Shown here: piece after piece, positions 1-7,446 of the stretch
Numbering within the stretch: the stretch's first letter is position 1
Layout of the letters: the number at the start of each line of letters is the position of its first letter
Origin: Pezicula radicicola
Lineage: Eukaryota; Ascomycota; Leotiomycetes; Helotiales; Dermateaceae
Direction of reading: 5' to 3'
NCBI GenBank assembly: GCA_003008705.1
Contig: PDUO01000024.1
Location: 747,120-811,119 of the forward strand
DNA: 64,000 nucleotides
The notes under the pieces: model-generated
Told to the model about the DNA's origin: nothing
Seen by the model: only the letters and a program-made list of their open reading frames with translations
The model's database searches: none
Program-made: the position numbers and the translations under genes

Positions 1-496
1 CATAATCCTATCCTGATTCATAACCTCCTCTCCCTCACTCTTTTCTTCTACATATTCCTCACTATTATACTCCTCTTCTTTCTCGTCACTACACTTTCTT
101 TTTCTGCATTACTCAGGTACCTAGTAGTACTTCGTAGCTCGTTTAGCGTCTAGTTATTTCCTTAACATGTCGCGGTTCTCATCCAGACATCAGTGCAGTG
201 CCAGGGCCAGTGCATTGCCAAATCAGATGTATCAGCCTGTCGCAGACTCGAACAAGTGGAATGACATGACGTTGTAGGTTATACTGTGCCGTTCTGTGAC
301 TCATAGCTAGATCAGAGCACGTGAAATATCGACCTCGCGTAGAAAGTTTCATTATCAGTACGGAGTGCACCCTCTCTATATAGTACGACCCTAGCAAACA
401 CCATGCTTCAGCTGAAGAGTAAACACTACTCCCATCCCACAGCCATACTATAAACCCCATAACAACAATAAAAACCCCCCACAACCCAACCAAAAA
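1..496. other. Intergenic/promoter region before the dienelactone hydrolase gene
   Basis: No convincing gene is visible. An open frame on the minus strand (179-616) overlaps the start of the real gene and looks like an antisense shadow. A TATATA string lies at 377-382, about 115 nt before the ATG at 497. The last 80 nt before the ATG are strongly C/A-rich, as is common in fungal 5' leaders. Confidence 0.5.
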
Positions 497-1370
497 ATGT
501 CTATAAACCCATGCTGCCTCACCGGCTTCCAATGGAACGGAACCCCAACAGGCATCACAACAAACCTCGGACCCAAAAACCAACCCACCTACAAAACCGG
601 TACCAACCCAGATCATGCAATCCTAATAATCCACGACCTATACGGTTATACCTTCCCCAACATCCGTCTCCTAGCGGATACCTACGCTACAAAAACAAAC
701 ACAACAGTCTACATCCCCGATTTCTTCGGCGGAGAAATCCTTTCCTCCTCTTTAATAGACGCTGAAAAGTGGGGTGAACTTGATATCCCTGGTTTTATGT
801 CTAGAAATGGTAGAGAACTTAGGGAAGGGGAGATTTTTGAATTTGCCCGTTTTTTGAAGGGTTTGCATAAAAAAGTTGCAGCTGTGGGATTTTGTTATGG
901 TAAGTCTTAAGTTCTGGGAATAGATTTGTCCCTTCCGCCTTCTGGGTTATGTTCGAATTACTCTTGGTAATATCTAAAATTAAGGAAACTAACTCTAAGC
1001 TTTCTAATTAGGTGGGTGGGCTGCTTTTAGGTTAGGTGCGAAAGAACATGTTCCGAGACTTGTGGATTGTATTTCTGTTGGTCATCCTAGTTTATTAACA
1101 AAAAGGGATATTGAGGAGGTTGATGTACCGGTTCAGATTTTGGCTCCGGAGAATGATCCGGTTTTTACGAGGGAGTTGAAGGGGTATTTTTTGGAGAGTC
1201 TTTTGGGGAGGGGGGATGTTAGGTTTTGTTATGAGCATTTTCCTGGGGTGGGGCATGGGTGTTTTGTTAGGGGGGATGAGGATAAGGTGGGGGAGAGGGA
1301 GGCGTTGGGGAGGGGGGTGGATTGTTTGGTTGCTTGGGTTGGGGGGGTTTTTGGGGAGGGTGGTGAGTGA
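497..1370 (+). CDS. Dienelactone hydrolase family protein (two exons)
   Basis: Alpha/beta hydrolase of the dienelactone hydrolase (carboxymethylenebutenolidase) family, predicted cytosolic, 253 aa. Exons are 497..899 and 1012..1370; the intron 900..1011 (GTAAGT..TTAG) splits a Gly codon. The nucleophile-elbow Cys is at about residue 133 in GFCYGGG. The acid is the Asp in PENDPVF and the His lies in PGVGHGCF, so the Cys-Asp-His triad is complete. The family hydrolyses dienelactones to maleylacetate in aromatic breakdown, but many fungal members have unknown substrates. A maleylacetate-reductase-like ADH lies 10 kb downstream (10718-12051), which could act on the same intermediate. Exon 1 is C/A-rich and exon 2 strongly G/T-rich on the coding strand. 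The family call is firm; the exact substrate is not. Confidence 0.9.
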
Positions 1371-2131
1371 GATGTGAGGATTATGAGCTGAGTTGAGGTT
1401 TGATGGAGGGTGTTTGTGAAGTTAAAATTTGGAGATGTGTGTGTGAAGACTATGTTTGTGGTTAGTGTAGGAAAGGACTGTAACTGTTATAAGGGGAGTT
1501 CATTGGGTTCGTTTGTTTCGTTCGGTTGTTATGAACAAGTGTATGTTAAGTGTAAAGTACAGTCATGCAGTCATGCAAGTGTATAATGAGTTATCTATGT
1601 AGTAAATTTAGTCACTCGAATTAAGTGAGTTACTTAGATCAAGTGAGCTGAAATAAAATAAGTTACTCGAGTTAATTGCTACACTTCGATCTAGTTCTCA
1701 CTTAGATAGATACTTGATCTGAGTAACTCGGAGTCATCTACTTTCAAAGTGAAATTCTCATGGCCGGTGGTGGGAATACCTACATTTTCCATGCCATTTT
1801 CCGGGCCATTTTCTAGTAATTATTAGAGACAAAGGAAAAGCGATGGATTTTTCAAAATGGCTAGAATGAATCCGGATCGGTGGATGGTGTTGATAAAGTA
1901 TGTATATCAAATCAATACTATGAATTCTGGAGATGAAACGAGATTTTTACATCCACCATCTTGGGTTTCCTCCATAACAAAAGGACCTTTCGTAGTTTCT
2001 TTACTATTTGGTACGACTTTGAATAATATCTCTTATGTTTCTGTCTACTAGTTGCTTTGATATTTCTTTGGATAGATTGTGGGAATATGTACGTTTGGAA
2101 AGAGTCGAACTTCAACAAACATGCAAAACAT
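1371..2131. other. Intergenic region with short inverted GAGTTACTC-type repeats
   Basis: No gene is seen. At 1627-1643 and 1713-1729 there are 17-nt inverted arms (gagttacttagatcaag and its complement with one mismatch) inside a run of related GTGAG/CTCAC words (about 1611-1735). Similar words recur in several other gaps of the window. An open frame at 1857-2051 is weak and not called. Confidence 0.4.
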
Positions 2132-2284
2132 GTCGAGTTGCCAGAGTGGTTAATGGGTAAGACTTGAATTCCTAGTTCAGTCATCTTATGGTTTCGGCCT
2201 CGGTATGTTCTCACCAATATTCCCTCTTAAAATGTATAATATATCTAATTCCCTTTGTAGTAGGTTCAAATCCTGCACTCGACG
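2132..2284 (+). tRNA. tRNA-Ser(UGA) with a canonical intron and a second intron-like insertion
   Basis: The acceptor stem pairs 2132-2138 with 2277-2283, and the discriminator is G2284. The D-stem is 2141-2143/2154-2156 and the anticodon stem 2158-2162/2184-2188, with anticodon TGA at 2165-2167. A normal 14-nt intron (2169-2182) sits after position 37 and contains TTCA able to pair with the anticodon, as in standard pre-tRNAs. The variable arm 2190-2199 folds as GGT-TTCG-GCC, a class II arm as expected for Ser. The T-loop and B box (GGTTCAAATCC, 2263-2273) are intact. Between G2202 and T2261 lies a 58-nt insertion; without it the T-stem is G2202+2261-2264 paired with 2272-2276. The mature tRNA would be 81 nt before CCA. 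An eight-T Pol III terminator follows at 2295-2302. The A-box region (2139-2150) is also intact, so the gene looks functional. Confidence 0.85.
2203..2260 (+). other. Spliceosomal-intron-like insertion within the tRNA-Ser gene
   Basis: This 58-nt segment begins GTATGT, ends TTTGTAG, and has a CTAAT branch-like site at 2245-2249, 12 nt before the 3' end. These are the signals of the short mRNA introns elsewhere in this window. Excision joins G2202 to T2261 and restores a perfectly sized variable arm and a five-pair T-stem. A one-base shift of the boundaries gives the same product, so the ends are ambiguous by one nucleotide. Confidence 0.7.
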
Positions 2285-2294
2285 AGTGATTATA

Positions 2295-2302
2295 TTTTTT
2301 TT
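2295..2302 (+). terminator. Pol III terminator (T8) of the tRNA-Ser gene
   Basis: A run of eight T residues starts 10 nt after the discriminator base. This is the usual RNA polymerase III stop and supports an expressed tRNA gene. Confidence 0.75.
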
Positions 2303-2806
2303 GTTTTGCTTTTTGCTGGTCTGCAAAGTTCGTCGAAACATTGAAGAAGTAAGTATTTTTTTTTTGTGATTTTTACTCTCGTTTGGGAGGTTGTAGTGTA
2401 CCTGCCTAGGCAGTTGGGTCGGCCACCACACTAAGCACGTGACGGTAATGCATGTCCCAACTTGTTCTTTTGTTGCTTTATGACTTTGTGAAAAGTTAAG
2501 TTCCTTCTTAAAGCAGTCTAAGAAGCCTATTAAATTTAAGAACATAATGTTCCTATATCACCAGTTCCATACAACAAGAGAACGGCGCATCCGTCGCCAA
2601 GCATCGGGTTTCCCGACCATGTTACCCGTCGGCAAATGCCCAATCCGAGTCGTGTGCTCCACAACCCAAAAGTATCACCGACGACAATCAACCACCGAGA
2701 TCCTCAGCAAAATCAAAAACTTATTCCAACAAAATCCAAAAACACAATAAACGGCTCAATTGATGAGAAGGAATATATCTTCACTTCTCTGGGTAGAAGA
2801 ATAATC
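2303..2806. other. Gap between the tRNA and the carboxylesterase gene
   Basis: No separate gene is recognised. An open frame at 2636-3127 extends upstream of the chosen ATG at 2807, but its N-terminal part is low-complexity, whereas a hydrophobic leader follows ATG 2807. The region is probably promoter and 5' UTR. Confidence 0.4.
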
Positions 2807-4866
2807 ATGCCGTCCCTTGTATCCCTCGCGGTGATACCTCTCATAGCAATTGCTCTCTTTTACTCTTCACCGTTCTTACAAGAGCTTCTTGCTCCATATA
2901 CGGCCACATGGAAATCTTCATCTGCACCATCGGGACCAAGTGTTAGGATTCCGCAGGGTTTGGTTGATGGAACATTAGTGGATGATGGATTCCCGGCTCC
3001 TGTTGAAGCATTCATGGGTCTACCATATGCGCAGCCTCCCACCGGAGAAAGAAGATTTAAGCGTGCGGTACCTTTACCAACAAGCAATGAAACCGTATTT
3101 GAAGCTAAGAAATACGGAAATGTGTAAGTAACGTCTCTGAATTTGAGCGATGGAAATGGAAGCTAATTGATTGGGGTTTGGGGTTTAGATGTCCTGGAAA
3201 GCAATTGTTGAAGGGAAATGTCAATCCTAGTTCTGAGGATTGTATGACTGTCAATATCTTTAGACAGAAACCTATTACTATGGGACCATTGGGCGGTGTT
3301 AAGGTACCTGTTGCGGTTTATATGCACGGTGGTGCTTTCAATCGTGGAAGTTGTAAGTTTGAAAGTTTTCTTGGCGTCCCGAGGTACAACTATCCATTGC
3401 CAACACCTTCTCAAAAACCTATTATCTTTCCTTAAGCTCCTTGCTTATAGTTGCGACTTAGCTATGATGCATAACACGGCTTCAATGGTTGCATGGTCTG
3501 AGAAGCCATTTATTGGTGTGAGCTTCAACTACAGGTATGGTCACGTGTTTAATATTTACAGCAATGATCCAAACTAACATACATTCAGAATAGGAGCCTT
3601 TGGATTTCTACCTTCAAAGCTCACCTTTGATCAAGGAATCGTCAATATTGGACTTCATGATCAAGTGTTCCTTCTTCAATGGGTCAAGGACAACATTGCC
3701 TCCTTTGGCGGTGATCCAAACGATGTGACAATTTTCGGTCTCTCAGCCGGAGCTCATTCGGTACGTTTTATTTTGAGAACAGAATATGAAACATAGCAAG
3801 TAGGCTAACATGGTTAAAGATCGGTCATCACATAATGAACTACAAAGAGGGAGTGGCGCCACTCTTCAGCCAAGCAATAATGGAATCCGGAGCTCCTACC
3901 TCTCGTGCAGTTCACCCCTATGATGCACCTGTGCACGAGGACCAGTTTGCTCTGTTCCTTGAGAAGTCAGGATGCTCGGATGTGCCAAAGGAACAAATAA
4001 TATCTTGTCTCCAAAGCCTACCCGAAGAAGCGATCGTCGAGGCTCAAGCCCACGTTTTCTACAAATACAATCCATCCCTTCGATGGGCTTTCCAGCCTGT
4101 AATTGACCATGAGTTAATTCACGCACGCCCAATTGATGCCTGGCGTTCCGGTAAATGGAATCAAGTGCCCATAATGACAGGCCATACCACGAACGAAGGG
4201 ACATATTATGTGCCTTCCGCTCTTTCAACAGCGGACGAATTCACTGATTTCTGGCATACATTACTACCTCACTATTCCGAGAAAGATCTCGCTACAATCA
4301 ACAAATTATATCCCGACCCAGCAAAAGATGAAACATCTGTCTATAAAGAGACAAGGGATATGGAAAAATTAGAAATTGGACCTCAATATAAGCGTGTCGA
4401 AGCAGCATACGCTCACTACGCCTACGCTTGCCCAGTTAGACAAACCGCCTCCCTAGCCTCCTCAATCGAAACCCACCCACCAATCTACGTCTACCACTGG
4501 GCGCTTAACCAAACCGTCAAAGGCGGCGCCAACCACGGTGATAACATGTGGTACGAAAGCTACCAAACCCCAATCACCAACCTCTCAGAAGCTCAAAAGG
4601 AAGTAAGTGGCGTGTATCATGCTTATATTACCAGTTTTATCACGCAAGGAAATCCAAATTTTATCAAGGGGCGATATGGGGAGAGACCTACATGGCAGAG
4701 ATATGTTGCTAGCTTGAAGGAAGGCGCTATGACTTTTGGGATGGGTAATGATGAGAGGGCTGGTGGAGAAGGAAAAGGTGTTGCGGCTAAGATGGTGGGT
4801 AGTGAGTGGATTAAGAAGGAGTGTGAGTTTTGGTGGGAGAAGAGTGCTGATACTGAGGAAGCTTAA
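2807..4866 (+). CDS. Type-B carboxylesterase/lipase family protein (five exons)
   Basis: Carboxylic-ester hydrolase of the cholinesterase/lipase-like alpha/beta hydrolase family, 590 aa. Exons are 2807..3123, 3189..3352, 3462..3534, 3589..3760 and 3820..4866; all introns are GT..AG. The first 30 residues are hydrophobic (signal peptide or membrane anchor), so the enzyme is probably secreted or anchored. The family opening block SGPSVRIPQGLVDG..GLPYAQPP is present. The oxyanion-hole HGG is at about 152-154 and the nucleophile Ser at about 237 in GLSAGAHS. The acid is probably the Glu in TTNEGTYY, and the His lies in GANHGDNMW. The substrate cannot be told from sequence. Coding-strand composition shifts from C-rich (about 4400-4590) to G-rich near the 3' end. 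Confidence 0.9.
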
Positions 4867-5142
4867 TTTACTTAAAATCTATTTTGATATCCACTTATCA
4901 ATATCAATTTTAGAAATAGAGCATTATGCATATCAATTTTTTGAATGGTTGAATCTCCTATGTCACTTGTACACAACTGTGATACGTCAACCCTTGATTT
5001 ACATAATAGTAGCTGAAGATTTCTCTTTTATCTTCAATGACCAACTTTCATACTTCCTTTAACCATAAGTCTCAAAAGCCATAGAGAATCTTCTCTATAA
5101 CTTTTCACAGAAAACACAATGCATCCTATTTCTTTTACTTGC

Positions 5143-5487
5143 CTATTCCTCCTCCACGTTATCCCTAGCCTCCATCTCCTTCTCATCAGCCTCCCTCCTC
5201 CTAGCATCATCTCTTTCTAATATCGCAATCAAATCAATTTTGTTCCCCTTGAATGGAAGTGATCGTTGCATGGAGATTCTTAGTAGTTCTTTTCTGTTGA
5301 GTCTTTTGTAGTCTGTTGGTGTGTGTGTTGGGTTTACAGAAGCGGAGGCGGAAGCGGAGGCAGAGGTTTGGGGTGTGGTAGTGGAGGTTTTGGAGGTTTG
5401 AGGGTTAGTGGTGGAGTTTGAGGTATTAGTTATGGGTTGTGAGTTAGGATTTGTGGCGCTAGATTGGTCCGAATTTGGAGGTGCCAT
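5143..5487 (-). CDS. Small SAP-motif-like protein with a low-complexity N-terminus
   Basis: A 114-aa protein with a single exon. Residues 1-55 are Ser/Thr/Asn/Pro-rich and include an Ala-Ser repeat. The C-terminal half, from LNRKELLRISMQRSLPFKGN to the end, has the helix-turn-helix spacing of a SAP motif (two short amphipathic helices joined by a G-N-K turn and a Leu-Ile pair), which usually binds DNA or RNA. An acidic, charged tail follows. The start at 5487 follows a G-rich leader on the plus strand (C-rich as read). Without a homology search I cannot name it further; a role in nucleic-acid binding is inference from the motif. Confidence 0.6.
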   Translation of the reverse strand: MAPPNSDQSSATNPNSQPITNTSNSTTNPQTSKTSTTTPQTSASASASASVNPTHTPTDYKRLNRKELLRISMQRSLPFKGNKIDLIAILERDDARRREADEKEMEARDNVEEE

Positions 5488-7319
5488 TTTTGTAGGAGGA
5501 TTTGGGTTTTGGGTTGAGGGCAGGATGGAGCTTGAGGGTTGTTTTTTGTGTTTTTAAAAGAGTTGGTTTATGGGGTTGGTTGGGGTGGAAATATTGAGGG
5601 TTGACGATGGCTTTCTGTGTTAAATATATGGGTTGCTATTCATGGAGAATTCTATACTTTTGATTTGGTTTCTTTCAAGGTTGTGTTTGTGTTAATGTTT
5701 GAAGACGATTAGAGAAAGTAGTTAGAAGGTAAAAGATAAATCTGCGGAGGACTAGATTCTTCTTTTGTGTTGTTTCAATAAGACATCTTTATTGGAAACG
5801 TTTCACTCTACTTATTTTTATGAATCTTATTTGAGTTTAAGAAACCCCTAGATAGAGGCCTTTGTTTATATACAGTAATATCAAAGACTTTATCTTAACC
5901 CGAATCAATGAAGAGGAACTTACAAAAAAAGTAACTTAATTCCAGCTTAATTTACCTAGCCACAGTAAACTTTAACAATAAAACTGCAGAAAACCAGTAT
6001 CATATCAGTCGTTACAAGGAGAAAGAAGTTGTTTCCATAATCAATCAAATCTTCAAAATCTCTCTCAAATCCATGAACGTGGGATATATGAGTTGGCACA
6101 ATCAGACTTCTATTGCAAATAGATTATTTGTGGCAAGGGAAGTCGTAAATTGTTAAGTGGTGGGTGTGTTATCAATAAGGTGAGAGATAGGATGAAAGTG
6201 CTAAGAATAAAGAATAATTCCCAGCTTTCGGGTAGAGCCCTTCAAAGATTGTTGATAGTATACAATGCAGCTTTGCAGAACATTTTCTTAGCGACTGTTC
6301 CCCTGTATGGCTAGGCATTTATATCATTGTTGTTCCTTGAGTGGATGAATGTAAAAGAGAAGGGTCTGGTATCTGTAAGTGATAAAGAAACTACTGGGTA
6401 GCCTGAGAAGGCTGATTATTGACAGTACATTGGTTTCCATTTTCTAGAATTAGGAAATGTTGAAGGGTGTTAGACCTTGTCAAACACTTTAATTTCTGTT
6501 TGGTATTAGGAAAGACATATTGCTATATTGCTTAATAAAACCACAATCATAGTCAAATGGCAATATAAAGTGGAGGGAAAAGGCGTCTACATTGATGTTT
6601 ACTTAAGGATAAAAAGGTAAAGTCTTAAAGTTGACTATTGTTCTGAAGCCAGAAGCTCTAGCAGGCATCAAAGCCCGGATATCGACGCCCAACAAACCAT
6701 ACTTTTTAGCAGCTGCTATATAGTCCGGTTTTGTAGGATAGTATTTCCAGCTCATATAAATATAGTACCACTCAGACTCTGAAACGAAACCACTGCAACA
6801 ATACAGTGTCGATGGAGATCTCATCTAGGGGAAGAACAGCTTGAATAGTAGTGAATCCTTGCTAGATAGCCATACTAATTCCAACAGAAGTCAAGATAGG
6901 TTTTCATAGCCGATCTATAGGCTCATTCAGTCTGCTGTGCTCAAAAAGACATGACTCACATTGATCCCACAGTGGCTTCTGTAAAGAAACACTACTTGTG
7001 GTTCCCTCGGGCTTTTAGAAACCATGAGTAGGTATGAACAACTACTACGAAACTGCCGACAAGCCTGCTCAAGCCAGACCGTCGTCCTTAGGTAAGATTG
7101 CAACCTGCCTAGGATGTCCATGGCTATCGCCCAAGGCAGCATTGCAATGAGTCACCAAGGCGCTGTACTGATTTCATCATCTTTCGTGATATCGGTCGAC
7201 TAGGTGGGTCAGAAATGGTGAGCCACGGGTAGCATCAGGTGAGAGATATTGCCACATTGTCAGAAGACAATCGAAAACACCACTCCACGTGCAGCGCGAC
7301 AACATTGGCGTTTATAGGA
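5488..7319. other. Long intergenic region upstream of the ribonucleotide reductase gene
   Basis: No gene is supported. Short open frames on the minus strand (6603-6824 and 6927-7142) show no recognisable motif and are not called. The sequence is AT-rich until about 7140, then GC content rises towards the NrdD-NrdG gene. It probably holds the promoter of that gene and that of the SAP-like gene. Confidence 0.4.
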
Positions 7320-7334
7320 ACGCGTCCGACGCGT
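7320..7334 (+). promoter_or_regulatory. Tandem MluI cell-cycle boxes (MCB) upstream of NrdD-NrdG
   Basis: Two perfect ACGCGT palindromes, at 7320-7325 and 7329-7334, are separated by three bases. They lie 112-127 nt before the ATG at 7447. ACGCGT is the binding site of MBF (Mbp1/Swi6; Cdc10/Res in fission yeast), which drives G1/S genes including class I ribonucleotide reductase in yeasts. A single ACGCGT is expected several times by chance in a window this size; the tight pair upstream of an RNR gene is what makes it notable. Confidence 0.5.
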
Positions 7335-7446
7335 CGTAGTCTCAGTATTTAGTCAAGTTCAAATAGCAGTCCAAAAGCATCCATTCAGTCGTCGCCCGCA
7401 TCGCAATTGACTCCATGTTCTGTTCCTGCTTTGATCATTTGCAGCT

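Noticed and set aside
179..616. 145-aa open frame on the minus strand
   Set aside because: It overlaps the start of the well-supported dienelactone hydrolase gene on the other strand, has no recognised motif, and is probably a composition-driven shadow.
2186..2545. 119-aa minus-strand frame across the tRNA gene
   Set aside because: It overlaps the tRNA-Ser gene and its terminator, and has no protein motif.
6603..7142. Small minus-strand frames upstream of the reductase
   Set aside because: Short, without motifs and unsupported by composition or splice structure.
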